In this document: one piece after another, positions 24,294 through 35,336 of the stretch | How the letters are laid out: the number at the start of each line of letters is the position of its first letter | Position numbering within the stretch: position 1 is the first letter of the stretch | From: Manihot esculenta | Lineage: Eukaryota > Streptophyta > Magnoliopsida > Malpighiales > Euphorbiaceae | Direction of reading: 5' to 3' | DNA: 64,000 nt | NCBI RefSeq assembly: GCF_001659605.2 | Contig: NC_035166.2 | Coordinates: 18,369,279 to 18,433,278, forward strand | Translations under genes and position numbers: made by a program | The notes under the pieces: generated by a model | Database searches by the model: none | What the model was told of the DNA's origin: nothing | Seen by the model: only the letters and a program-made list of their open reading frames with translations

Positions 24294-26819
24294 GAAGGGA
24301 TGGGAGTTTGGGTGTAAGCATGTCTGAAGAGGGTATGGGAGAGTCTCAAGGAGGCGCTCAGGCCTCGGGTTATGCTCACCCACCACAGTATCCACCCTAT
24401 CCACAGGGATCAGGGTATCCGATGGGAGGCACATTGGATTTCTCCAGCTATAACCCATATCCTTCTTTCATGCCTTATTCCCCCCTACTACCCACCATAT
24501 CCACAGTATCCCGTGTTTTCACCCTAACCCAGGGAATGCTGCACCTCCTCCTCCACCAGCAGAACCCATAGTCCCTGATATCCAAACACCCAAACCTAGC
24601 TCATCTATGGGGAGCAAAGTAAAGATGACAGATTACCTGAAGCTGGATGCTTCCAAGTTCAAAACAGGGGATGATCCGTTTGAGTATCTCAAAACGGTGA
24701 AAATGATAACGGATGAGCTAGGAGCCAGTGACAGTAGCGCAATTCAAATGGCGGGGTTCACCTTGAAATGTAAGAAAGCAAAGGAGTGGTTTAAAAGCTA
24801 TGTGGACCTAAGGCTGGATAGCCTATCTTAGGAGGAGTTTGCCAATGAGTTTGCTGGATGAGCTTTTCCAGACAGTTCAAGAGAGCTGAAGGTTGTTGAG
24901 TTTGAGCAGCTGAGGCAGATGGAGGACATGAGTGTTGATGAGTACACTGATAAATTTCTGGAGTTGCTGCAGTATGTGGGTCAGGCATATGATACTGACC
25001 AGAAGAAAGCTAGGAGGTATACCATGAGGCTCCACCCTAGGTATTCCTCCCTGATCCTAGCAGCAGAGAGGGAGAGCTTCCACGCCATAGTGGATGCAGC
25101 CAGAAAGATGGAGGTTAGTGCCATCATCCAAGGAACTGTGAAACTGCAGGTGGCACAGCCCTCGGGTTCTAAGACCCCAGGTTCAGGAAAGCTTGATCTC
25201 TCTTCTCTGAGTGCAGCAGCCTCAGGTAGTAAAAAGTGGAGCAAAGCCAAGCCTAAGAAGAACAAGTTCTAGAACAGGTTGAAATCAGGTCTGGGAATGG
25301 GGGGTGGCTCGAGCTCTGGTTCAGACAGTTCAGGATGCATGAGGTGTGGAAAGCCGCACAAGGGGGTTTGTAGGTTTGGGACTACAGCCTTCTTCAGATG
25401 CGGACAGGAGGGGCACATGGCACGTGAGTGTCCCACTGCGACCTTGTTGGCACAGTCCCAGCAGACGGCTTCAGGCAGTGTGGCACACCCAGCAGCTCCA
25501 ACCATGACTCAGGGCAATGGTCGAGGCAGAGGGAGAGGGTCAGCCTCTTCTTTAGCAGGTTCCCGAGGGGAAGGTTTATTAGCTCCAGCACGGATCTTCA
25601 CCATGACCCAGCAGGAGGCTAACACGTCAAACACCGTGGTTTCAAGTAATCTCATCATTGGATGTTCTAATGTGTATGCTTTAATGGACCCTGGTGCTTC
25701 TCATTCTTTTGTTACTCCGAGAGCCGTAGATAGAGTGGGTTTGATAGCTTCTGGGTTAGAATATCCCCTTTGGGTCAGTGGACCCAAGTGTGATCCATCA
25801 GTGGCAGAGTCAGTCTGCCGGTTCAGTCCAGTTTTTGTTGAGGGTAGATGCCTTCCAGCCAACCTTGTGGTTCTAGACTTGACTGATTTTGACGTCATTC
25901 TAAGGATGGATTGGCTATCTACTCATGGTGCTACCTTGGACTGCAGAGACAAGGTAGTCAGGTTCAGAGGACAGGATGGGTCAGAGGTTGTCTTCAGGGG
26001 AGACAGGAGGGGTATGCCTAGAGGTATGATATCAGCCCTACAGGCTTGTAGGTTGCTCATGAGGGGTTGTTAGGGGTTTCTAGCTCATGTTAGAGAGCTT
26101 AGCAGTCAGGTCAGGGAACCAGCCTCAGTGCCCGTAGTCAGAGAGTTTCCAGATGTCTTCCCAGACGAGCTCCCAGGACTACCACCTGCTAGGGAGATAG
26201 AGTTTGAAATAGAAGTGATGCCTGGAACCAGACCGATCTCTATTCCTCCCTACCGGATGGCACCTGCAGAGTTGAAAGAGTTAAAAGAGCAGTTGCAAGA
26301 GTTGGTAGATAAGGGTTTCATCCGACCAAGTACCTCACCTTGGGGTGCTCCAGTGCTGTTTGTAAAGAAGAAGGATGGATCCTTGAGACTTTGTATCGAC
26401 TACAGGCAGTTGAATAAAGTCACTACCAAGAACAAGTATCCTCTACCCAGGATTGATGATCTATTTGACTAGCTAGTAGGAGCGGGTTGTTTTTCCAAGA
26501 TAGATCTGAGATTCGGGTATCACCAGCTAAGAATCAGGGAAGAAGATGTGCCGAAAACGGCGTTTAGGACTAGATATGGGCACTATGAGTTCCTAGTAAT
26601 ACCGATCGGGCTAACCAATACCCCTGCAGCATTCATGGACCTCATGAATAGAGTTTTTAGCCAGTACCTGGACCACTTTGTTATCGTTTTCATTGACGAT
26701 ATCTTAGTGTATTCCAGAGATGCAGAGGAGCATGCCCATCATCTGAGAATAGTGTTACAGACCCTGAGGGAGCACGGCTTGTATGCCAAGTTCTCCAAGT
26801 GTGAATTCTGGTTGAGGAG
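24294..26819 (+). pseudogene. Element B gag to RT, middle piece
   Basis: Gag continues with RRDGSLGVSMSEEG, the Pro/Tyr-rich region, capsid ([15 protein letters not shown]) and two knuckles (CMRCGKPHKGVC, then [15 protein letters not shown]). Protease (DPGASHSF near 25690) and RT ([22 protein letters not shown]) follow. Stops are at 24829 and 24859 (both Trp codons in F), 25270 (Trp), 26071 (Gln) and 26470 (Gln). The frame is cut at 26819 within FWLRS by element F and resumes at 35342. Confidence 0.9.
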
Positions 26820-28388
26820 TGTAATACCCGGCTAGACCCCGGTATCGGAATTCCTACGTTCCGGCGGATTTTCCGTTGGAAGTCGGGATTCGAGGATGTC
26901 GGAGCTTGCCCTAAGGGTATAAGAAAGGTTTTTAAGATGTTTTTAAGTGTTTTTATCATGTTTGCATGTTTTGAGTTAAGAACATTGAGTTTTGAAATGA
27001 AAAGGCCAAGGGGACAAAAGCCAGGTTCGGCCGCCGAAGGTGAAGTTCGGCCGCCGAAAGTGCATGAGTTTCGTCTCTGGACGAGGCTTTCGGCCGCCGA
27101 AGGTGCCGCCGAACATGCATGAGTTTCGTCTCTGGAGAGGGGTTTCGGCCGCCGAAAGTGCCGCTGAAGGTGCTCTGTCCAGCCTTCTTTTGCCCATTGT
27201 TTCATGCATGCCTATGATGTTTTAGAGGGGTTTTGGGGAGATATTAAGAATTCTGTTTAAGTCAGTTTGGTCCTCATTTGAGTCCACCTGTGTAGGTACG
27301 GACCCGAGAGACCAAGGAGGCCCACAGAGTTAGAGTTACAGAGACTGCCCAGCAGTTGACAGAGGTGAGTGGAACAGAACTTTATTTTAAAAGTTAAGAA
27401 CTGTTTTAGCATGATTCATGCATCATGAATGCCATGTTTATGTAGGATGCTTTGCATTAGTATTCATCAAGTTGATGCATTGCATTATTACTTGTATATG
27501 TGGATTGGACCGAGGCGATCTCAATAGCCCATAAGTCTGTCATTATTGTATGTCCTGTGTGAGCTCCTTTGGGGCCGGGCATTTACCTTGGATGAGTCCT
27601 GTGAGAGCCCTTATAGGGTCGGGCACCATGAGTAGTTAGTGAAAGACCTGTGTGAGCTCCTTTGGGAGCCGGGCACTGACAGAGGGAGTTTTGGGATCAT
27701 GTCCAATCCGAGATGTGAAATGTTTGTGCAGTGATGCATCATATGATAGCATGTTTTAAATGTGATTTTTTATAGATTCCGCTCACTGGGCTTTAGCAGC
27801 TCATCCCTCTCCCTAACCCCATTTTTCAGGGCCTCAGAGAAGAGAAAGAGAAAGAGAAAGCAAGGGTAAACGCATATGTACTAGTATAGAATAGTGGACA
27901 TGATAATGATGTACAGTACAGTGTTTATGTAATGTATAGAAAGGATGTAATAACCAGTTATGTATTGAGTTATAGAATTGTGCTTGGCCCTAGTGTATGT
28001 TTATCCCTTTGCACATGATCATTGTATGTTTGAGATAATGTTGTTATGATGCGCTAGGCTTGGTGCATGGTAGTCTTTCTATCTCTGTAGTTACTGTATG
28101 GTACCATAGCAGGTATCACTCTTCGAGTGCATACAGACAGAGCATGCATAGTCCAGGCTTAGTTGATGAGAAAAGTTTCAAGAAAAGAAAGGATAGTCAA
28201 GCAAAGAAAGAAAGAAAACAAAAAAAAAAAAGAGAGAGAAGAGTAAGTAACAGTTTTAAGTTTAAGTGTGATCATGTATGGGATTTATCAGGTACACAGA
28301 GTTGACAGTAGGCTTACTACGGGTCCCGGCGGCCTTAAGCCGATCTGGATCCTAGTGCCGGTGATGGTCCGGTAAGCGGGCTGTTACA
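26820..28388 (+). repeat. 5' LTR of element F
   Basis: 1569 bp, TGTAATACCCGGCTAGACCC...GCGGGCTGTTACA. It carries TTCGGCCGCCGAA motifs (about 27025-27165), an exon-like block bounded by CTGTGTAG and AGAG|GTGAGT (about 27295-27363), and a repeat built on GTGAGCTCCTTTGGG..CCGGGCA (about 27540-27680). A (GAAA)n/poly-A tract lies at 28175-28235. I find no CTATAAAAG-type TATA box. Confidence 0.95.
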
Positions 28389-28391
28389 GAT

Positions 28392-28403
28392 TGGTATCAG
28401 AGC
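28392..28403 (+). other. Primer-binding site of element F
   Basis: TGGTATCAGAGC lies three bases after the 5' LTR. It is complementary to the 3' end of initiator methionine tRNA. Confidence 0.88.
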
Positions 28404-28670
28404 ATAGGGCCTCTAGAGTACGGTGTGCTGAGCTAAGATGCTCAGGGATTAGAGATATCTCACATCGGAAAGAGGTTGTGTTAGAGGGCAAGCACAATAG
28501 GAAGATCATGTCCACTAGGATAGGATGTTGAGTCCTGTCTTGATGTGTAATGCCATGATGTTATGCATGTGCATTTAAATGCTATGATATGCTATGCTAT
28601 GAGTTGAGGGTTCATGTTGTTACATGGATCATATGATGCTAAAGTTTATGTTATGTTTTCAGAAGCTAAG

Positions 28671-31600
28671 ATGAGAGGAACCCGTCGATCAGCTAGATTG
28701 ACTGGAGCTCCGCCCGAGAATGAGGGTATGGAAGGGCGTCCCCCTGCTTTGCCAAGAGCTATGTCCCAAAGGGCAGGCAGAGAAAGATCATCAAGGGACC
28801 CTAGAAGGTCTTTTGATGAAAGCAGGAGGGAGACAGAACAGAGAAGAAGATCTAGTGATACAAGGGAAGAGATGGATGTGGATCCAAGAAGGGATGGAGG
28901 GTTAGGTGTTGGCACTACAGAGGAGGATGTGGGATCATCACAGGGAGGCGGTCAGGCCTCGGGGTATGGTTATCCACCCCATTATCAGCCCTACCCACAG
29001 GGCCCAGGATATTCGATGGGAGGTACATCGGATCATCCTAGTTTTCACCCATATCCCACATATATGCCTTATCCACCGTATTACCCCCCATATCCACCAT
29101 ATCCCATGTATCCACCCTCACCTTTTTACCCCAGTCCAGCATACTCTACACCAGAAAGTTCTGCACCTCCCCCACCACCACCAGTGGTACAACCAGAAGC
29201 CCCAGTTATCCAAACACCTCAACCTGGCCCATCTGTGAGGAGCAAGGTAAAGATGACTGATTACCTAAAGTTAGATGCTCCTAAGTATCAATCCGGAGAT
29301 GATCCGTTTGAGTACATTAAAGCAGTCAAGATGATAGCAGATGAGCTAGGGGCAGATGATACCAGAGCCATTCAGATGGCAGGGTTCACTTTAAAATGTA
29401 AGAAGGCGAAGGAATGGTTTGGCGTCTATGTGGACCCTAGGTTGGATAACATGTCTTGGGAGGAGTTTGCTAATGAGTTTGCCGGATGGGCATTCCCAGA
29501 TAGTTCGAAAGAGCTAAAGATGATAGAGTTTGAGCAGCTCAAGCAGACTGAGGATATGAGTATTGATGAGTTTACTGACAGGTTTCTGGAGTTGCTGCGG
29601 TATGCAGGACAGGCCTATGATACGGAACAGAAAAAGGCTAGGAGGTATGCTATGAAATTGCATTCCAGGTATTCCTCTTTGATCCATGCAGCCGAGAGGG
29701 AGAGTTTCCACACCGTGGTGGATTTAGCACGGAGGATGGAGGCTAGTGCCATTATACAGGGTACAGTGAAACAGCAGCCGGCACAGTCTTCAGGTTCTAA
29801 GACCCCAGGTAGGGGTAAGTCAGATCCCTCTTCACAGGGTGCAGCAACTTCCAGTGGTAAGAAGTGGAGTGTTTCCACGCAGAAGTCGAGGAAGAATAAG
29901 TTCTGGAACAAGATTAAAGCAGGTCTGGGATTGGGCAGTGGCATGAGTTCAGGTTCAGAGGTTCCAGTGTGTAGTAGGTGCGGTAAAGCGCACAGAGGAG
30001 TTTGTCGCTTTGGGATTACAGGATGTTACAGGTGCGGCCAGGAGGGACACATGGCTCGTGAGTGCCCTCAGGCAGCTTTCACGGCACCATCCCAGCAGAC
30101 AGCTCCAGCTAGCATGCCACAGCCACCAGTTTCAGTTATGACGCAGGGCAGAGGCAGAGGGAGAGGGTCAGCCTCTTCATCTGCAGGTCCCAGAGGTGGA
30201 GGTCCGTCAGCTCCGGCGCGGATTTTCACGATGACACAGCAGGAGGCAAACACTTCTAACACCGTGGTGTCAGGTAACCTTCTCATTGGGTGTTCTGAGG
30301 TGTATGCTTTGTTAGACCCTGGTGCTTCGCATTCCTTTGTTGCTCCCAGAGCCATAGAGAGAGTGGGTTTGATGACGTCTGGGTTAGAGTGTCCCCTATG
30401 GGTCAGTGGCCCTAAGTGTGATCCATCGTTGGCAGAGACAGTCTGTCGACATAGTCCAGTGTTTATAGATGGTAGATGCCTTCCAGCTGACCTTGTGGTT
30501 CTAGAGTTGACAGATTTTGACGTCATTCTAGGGATGGATTGGCTATCTGCATATGGTGCTACCTTGGACTGTAGAGACAAGGTAGTTAAGTTCAGGGATG
30601 AGGATGGATCTGAGTTTGTCTTCAGAGGAGACAGGAGGGGCACGCCTAGAGGTCTGATATCAGCCCTACAGGCTCGTAGGTTGCTCAGGAGGGGATGTCA
30701 GGGGTATCTAGCTCATGTGAGAGAGCTAGACAGTCAGGTTAGGGACCCCAGTTCAGTGCCCGTGGTCAGAGAGTTCCCAGATGTGTTTCCAGATGAGCTT
30801 CCAGGACTACCACCTGTGAGGGAAATAGAGTTCGAGATAGAGTTAGTGCCTGGTACCAGACCGATCTCTATTCCTCCCTACAGGATGGCACCAGCAGAGC
30901 TGAAAGAGTTGAAAGAGCAGCTACAGGAGTTGGTAGATAAGGGTTTCATCCGTCCAAGTACCTCACCCTGGGGTGCTCCAGTGTTGTTTGTCAAGAAGAA
31001 GGATGGATCCCTTAGACTTTGTATCGACTACAGGCAGTTGAACAAAGTCACTACCAAGAATAAGTATCCTCTACCCAGGATCGATGATCTATTCGACCAG
31101 CTAGCAGGAGCAGGTTGTTTTTCTAAGATAGATCTGAGATCGGGCTATCATCAGCTGAGAATCAGGGAAGAGGATGTACCTAAGACAGCTTTCAGGACCA
31201 GATATGGGCATTATGAGTTCTTAGTGATGCCGTTCGGGTTAACTAACGCCCCTGCAGCATTCATGGATCTCATGAACCGAGTTTTCAGAGAGTACCTGGA
31301 TCACTTTGTTATTGTCTTCATAGATGATATCTTGGTGTATTCCAGGAATGCAGAGGAGCATGCCCATCATCTGAGGATAGTCCTGCAGACCTTGAGAGAG
31401 CATGGTTTATATGCCAAGTTCTCCAAGTGTGAGTTCTGGCTAAGGAGCATTTCATTCTTGGGGCATGTAGTGTCAGATCAAGGTATAGCAGTGGACCCCA
31501 AGAAGATAGAAGCTGTAGCCAACTGGCCTAGACCCACCACAGTGACAGAGGTTAAAAGTTTCTTGGGTTTGGCAGGCTACTACAGGAGGTTCGTTCAGGA

Positions 31601-33659
31601 CTTCTCCAAGATAGCGGCTCCTATGACCAGATTAACCAGAAAGAACCAGAGATTCACATGGTCTGACCAATGTGAAGAGAGTTTCGAAGAGTTAAAGAGA
31701 AGATTAACTTCAGCCCCGGTGTTAGCTCTGCCTACTAGTGATGAAGACTTCACAGTGTTCTGTGATGCGTCCCGAGTGGGATTAGGTTGTGTGTTAATGC
31801 AGAATGACAGAGTAATAGCTTATGCTTCTAGACAGCTGAAGAAGCACGAGCTGAACTATCCAACACACGATCTTGAGATGGCAGCTGTTATCTTTGCACT
31901 CAAGATGTGGAGGCATTACCTCTATGGGGTGAAATGTGAGATCTTTACAGATCATAAGAGCCTACAGCACATCCTGAGTCAGAGAGAGTTAAATTTGAGG
32001 CAGAGACGGTGGGTGGAATTGCTTAGTGATTATGATTGCAGAATCCAGTATCATCCGGGAAAGGCAAATGTTGTAGCCGATGCCTTAAGCCGGAAATCAC
32101 TAGGTAGTTTATCTCACATTACAGCAGAGAGGAGGCCGGTGGTGAAGGACTTCTACAGGTTAGTTGAGGAAGGGCTACAGTTAGAGGTAACTGGTACAGG
32201 TGCTTTGATTGCACAGATGAGAGTTACACCCGTGTTTCTGGAGCAGGTGGCTCAGAAACAACATGAGGATCCAGTGTTGGTCAAGATTGCCAGGACTGTT
32301 CAGTCAGGCAAGAGCGAAGAGTTCAGATTCGACGACCAAGGGATTCTCCGCTACGGGCATAGACTATGTGTACCAGACGACATCAGTTTGAAAGGAGACA
32401 TTATGAGAGAAGCTCATAATGCGAGATATAGCATTCACCCTGGAGCCACCAAGATGTATCAAGATCTGAAGAAAGTTTATTGGTGGCCAGCAATGAAGAG
32501 AGAAGTGGCACAGTTTGTGTCAGCCTGCGAGATATGTCAAAGGGTGAAGCTAGAGCACCAGAAGCCGGCTGGAATGCTTAACCCACTGCCGATTCCAGAA
32601 TGGAAATGGGAGAACATAGCGATGGATTTTGTAGTGGGGTTACCGGCGACGTCCAACAGACTAGACTCCATATGGGTGATTGTGGATAGACTGACTAAAT
32701 CTGCTCACTTCATTCCTGTCAGGAGTGGCTACTCTGTGGACAAGCTAGCGCAGGTGTATCTTGAGGAAGTTGTGAGGTTGCATGGGGCGCCTATTTCTAT
32801 AGTGTCTGACAGAGGACCCCAGTTTACCTCCAGGTTTTGGCGAAGTCTGCAAGAGGCTATGGGCACAAGATTAGACTTTAGCACTGCTTTCCATCCACAG
32901 ACTGACGGACAGTCAGAGAGGACCATCCAAACCATAGAAGATATGCTTCGAATGTGTGTGCTAGATTTTGGCGGATCTTGGAGGCAGCATCTACCCTTAG
33001 TGGAGTTTGCCTACAACAATAGTCATCATGCTAGCATAGGGATGGCCCCATATGAAGCTCTGTATGGGAGGAAGTGCAGGTCACCAGTTTGTTGGGAAGA
33101 GGTTGGAGAAAGGTCCCTAGCAGGGCCTGAGTTAGTAGAGATCACGAACAGGGTGGTGCCCATTATCAGAGAGAGGCTCAAGACTGCTGTTAGTCGGCAG
33201 AAGAGCTATGCAGACGTTCGCAGAAAGCACATAGAGTTTGAGGAGGGGGATCTGGTCTTGTTGAAGGTGTCTCCAATGAAAGGGGTGGTTCGTTTTGGGA
33301 GGAAAGGTAAGTTGGCTCCGCGGTACATTGGACCTTTTGAGATTTTGCAGAAGGTCGGAAATGTGTCGTATAAGCTTGATTTGCCTATGTCTATGGAAAG
33401 AATCCATCCAGTCTTCCATGTTTCGATGCTAAGGAAGTTTGTGTCAGATCCGAATAAGGTTCTCAGCGAACCAGATGTGGAGATCCTAGGTGATCTCACG
33501 TATGTAGAACAACCAGTGCGGATCATTGACACCCAGATCAGAAAGCTAAGGAACAAGGAGATCCCGATGGTGAAAGTCCTCTGGAACCACCATAACATAG
33601 AAGAGTGCACCTGGGAGACACGGGAGTCTATGCTCCAACAGTACCCCCATCTCTTTTGA
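28671..33659 (+). CDS. Gag-Pol polyprotein of element F
   Basis: The frame is open from 28614, but the start is placed at 28671 ([10 protein letters not shown]), just after TTTTCAG and conserved in C. That gives 1662 residues; positions below count from 28614. Order: basic N terminus; Pro/Tyr-rich tract (117-195); capsid (from [10 protein letters not shown], about 211-385); knuckles [12 protein letters not shown] and [15 protein letters not shown] (about 451-485); aspartic protease (LDPGASHSF, about 565). Next come RT ([12 protein letters not shown] about 800, [10 protein letters not shown] about 900) and RNase H (FCDASR about 1048, TDHKSLQ). Integrase follows with HHCC zinc finger, then [16 protein letters not shown] and [10 protein letters not shown]. 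The C terminus is a chromodomain-like segment ([16 protein letters not shown]). Gag and Pol share one frame with no recoding site. All catalytic motifs look intact. Confidence 0.95.
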   Translation: MRGTRRSARLTGAPPENEGMEGRPPALPRAMSQRAGRERSSRDPRRSFDESRRETEQRRRSSDTREEMDVDPRRDGGLGVGTTEEDVGSSQGGGQASGYGYPPHYQPYPQGPGYSMGGTSDHPSFHPYPTYMPYPPYYPPYPPYPMYPPSPFYPSPAYSTPESSAPPPPPPVVQPEAPVIQTPQPGPSVRSKVKMTDYLKLDAPKYQSGDDPFEYIKAVKMIADELGADDTRAIQMAGFTLKCKKAKEWFGVYVDPRLDNMSWEEFANEFAGWAFPDSSKELKMIEFEQLKQTEDMSIDEFTDRFLELLRYAGQAYDTEQKKARRYAMKLHSRYSSLIHAAERESFHTVVDLARRMEASAIIQGTVKQQPAQSSGSKTPGRGKSDPSSQGAATSSGKKWSVSTQKSRKNKFWNKIKAGLGLGSGMSSGSEVPVCSRCGKAHRGVCRFGITGCYRCGQEGHMARECPQAAFTAPSQQTAPASMPQPPVSVMTQGRGRGRGSASSSAGPRGGGPSAPARIFTMTQQEANTSNTVVSGNLLIGCSEVYALLDPGASHSFVAPRAIERVGLMTSGLECPLWVSGPKCDPSLAETVCRHSPVFIDGRCLPADLVVLELTDFDVILGMDWLSAYGATLDCRDKVVKFRDEDGSEFVFRGDRRGTPRGLISALQARRLLRRGCQGYLAHVRELDSQVRDPSSVPVVREFPDVFPDELPGLPPVREIEFEIELVPGTRPISIPPYRMAPAELKELKEQLQELVDKGFIRPSTSPWGAPVLFVKKKDGSLRLCIDYRQLNKVTTKNKYPLPRIDDLFDQLAGAGCFSKIDLRSGYHQLRIREEDVPKTAFRTRYGHYEFLVMPFGLTNAPAAFMDLMNRVFREYLDHFVIVFIDDILVYSRNAEEHAHHLRIVLQTLREHGLYAKFSKCEFWLRSISFLGHVVSDQGIAVDPKKIEAVANWPRPTTVTEVKSFLGLAGYYRRFVQDFSKIAAPMTRLTRKNQRFTWSDQCEESFEELKRRLTSAPVLALPTSDEDFTVFCDASRVGLGCVLMQNDRVIAYASRQLKKHELNYPTHDLEMAAVIFALKMWRHYLYGVKCEIFTDHKSLQHILSQRELNLRQRRWVELLSDYDCRIQYHPGKANVVADALSRKSLGSLSHITAERRPVVKDFYRLVEEGLQLEVTGTGALIAQMRVTPVFLEQVAQKQHEDPVLVKIARTVQSGKSEEFRFDDQGILRYGHRLCVPDDISLKGDIMREAHNARYSIHPGATKMYQDLKKVYWWPAMKREVAQFVSACEICQRVKLEHQKPAGMLNPLPIPEWKWENIAMDFVVGLPATSNRLDSIWVIVDRLTKSAHFIPVRSGYSVDKLAQVYLEEVVRLHGAPISIVSDRGPQFTSRFWRSLQEAMGTRLDFSTAFHPQTDGQSERTIQTIEDMLRMCVLDFGGSWRQHLPLVEFAYNNSHHASIGMAPYEALYGRKCRSPVCWEEVGERSLAGPELVEITNRVVPIIRERLKTAVSRQKSYADVRRKHIEFEEGDLVLLKVSPMKGVVRFGRKGKLAPRYIGPFEILQKVGNVSYKLDLPMSMERIHPVFHVSMLRKFVSDPNKVLSEPDVEILGDLTYVEQPVRIIDTQIRKLRNKEIPMVKVLWNHHNIEECTWETRESMLQQYPHLF

Positions 33660-33729
33660 GGTTAGTGTTAGCTTCTTTTGTTCTTTATGTGCTTTATGTT
33701 ATGTTTTTCTTCTGTTTTGCGTTAGAGAG

Positions 33730-33766
33730 GAACATTCGGGGACGAATGTTCTTAAGGGGGGGAGAA
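33730..33766 (+). other. Hairpin and polypurine tract of element F
   Basis: Arms GAACATTCG and CGAATGTTC around GGGA (33730-33751), then AAGGGGGGGAGAA up to the first base of the 3' LTR (33767). Confidence 0.87.
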
Positions 33767-35336
33767 TGTAATACCCGGCTAGACCCCGGTATCGGAATTC
33801 CTACGTTCCGGCGGATTTTCCGTTGGAAGTCGGGATTCGAGGATGTCGGAGCTTGCCCTAAGGGTATAAGAAAGGTTTTTAAGATGTTTTTAAGTGTTTT
33901 TATCATGTTTGCATGTTTTGAGTTAAGAACATTGAGTTTTGAAATGAAAAGGCCAAGGGGACAAAAGCCAGGTTCGGCCGCCGAAGGTGAAGTTCGGCCG
34001 CCGAAAGTGCATGAGTTTCGTCTCTGGACGAGGCTTTCGGCCGCCGAAGGTGCCGCCGAACATGCATGAGTTTCGTCTCTGGAGAGGGGTTTCGGCCGCC
34101 GAAAGTGCCGCCGAAGGTGCTCTGTCCAGCCTTCTTTTGCCCATTGTTTCATGCATGCCTATGATGTTTTAGAGGGGTTTTGGGGAGATATTAAGAATTC
34201 TGTTTAAGTCAGTTTGGTCCTCATTTGAGTCCACCTGTGTAGGTACGGACCCGAGAGACCAAGGAGGCCCACAGAGTTAGAGTTACAGAGACTGCCCAGC
34301 AGTTGACAGAGGTGAGTGGAACAGAACTTTATTTTAAAAGTTAAGAACTGTTTTAGCATGATTCATGCATCATGAATGCCATGTTTATGTAGGATGCTTT
34401 GCATTAGTATTCATCAAGTTGATGCATTGCATTATTACTTGTATATGTGGATTGGACCGAGGCGATCTCAATAGCCCATAAGTCTGTCATTATTGTATGT
34501 CCTGTGTGAGCTCCTTTGGGGCCGGGCATTTACCTTGGATGAGTCCTGTGAGAGCCCTTATAGGGTCGGGCACCATGAGTAGTTAGTGAAAGACCTGTGT
34601 GAGCTCCTTTGGGAGCCGGGCACTGACAGAGGGAGTTTTGGGATCATGTCCAATCCGAGATGTGAAATGTTTGTGCAGTGATGCATCATATGATAGCATG
34701 TTTTAAATGTGATTTTTTATAGATTCCGCTCACTGGGCTTTAGCAGCTCATCCCTCTCCCTAACCCCATTTTTCAGGGCCTCAGAGAAGAGAAAGAGAAA
34801 GAGAAAGCAAGGGTAAACGCATATGTACTAGTATAGAATAGTGGACATGATAATGATGTACAGTACAGTGTTTATGTAATGTATAGAAAGGATGTAATAA
34901 CCAGTTATGTATTGAGTTATAGAATTGTGCTTGGCCCTAGTGTATGTTTATCCCTTTGCACATGATCATTGTATGTTTGAGATAATGTTGTTATGATGCG
35001 CTAGGCTTGGTGCATGGTAGTCTTTCTATCTCTGTAGTTACTGTATGGTACCATAGCAGGTATCACTCTTCGAGTGCATACAGACAGAGCATGCATAGTC
35101 CAGGCTTAGTTGATGAGAAAAGTTTCAAGAAAAGAAAGGATAGTCAAGCAAAGAAAGAAAGAAAACAAAAAAAAAAAAAGAGAGAGAAGAGTAAGTAACA
35201 GTTTTAAGTTTAAGTGTGATCATGTATGGGATTTATCAGGTACACAGAGTTGACAGTAGGCTTACTACGGGTCCCGGCGGCCTTAAGCCGATCTGGATCC
35301 TAGTGCCGGTGATGGTCCGGTAAGCGGGCTGTTACA
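33767..35336 (+). repeat. 3' LTR of element F
   Basis: 1570 bp, nearly identical to 26820-28388, followed by the duplication AGGAG. The GTGAGCTCC...CCGGGCA repeat lies at about 34490-34625 and the A-rich tract at about 35120-35185. Confidence 0.95.

Larger units (their letters stand above)
26820..35336 (+). mobile_element. Element F: intact, very young Tekay/Del-type chromovirus
   Basis: It has TG...CA ends and the duplication AGGAG at 26815-26819 and 35337-35341. LTRs of 1569 and 1570 bp differ, by eye, only by one T/C substitution (about 27164 against 34111) and one base in a poly-A run. It has a primer-binding site, one uninterrupted gag-pol frame, a hairpin and a polypurine tract. Nothing structural appears missing, so this copy could be autonomous. 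Its LTRs are 0.5-0.7 kb shorter than those of B and C because they lack the TATA-bearing segment. Confidence 0.96.
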
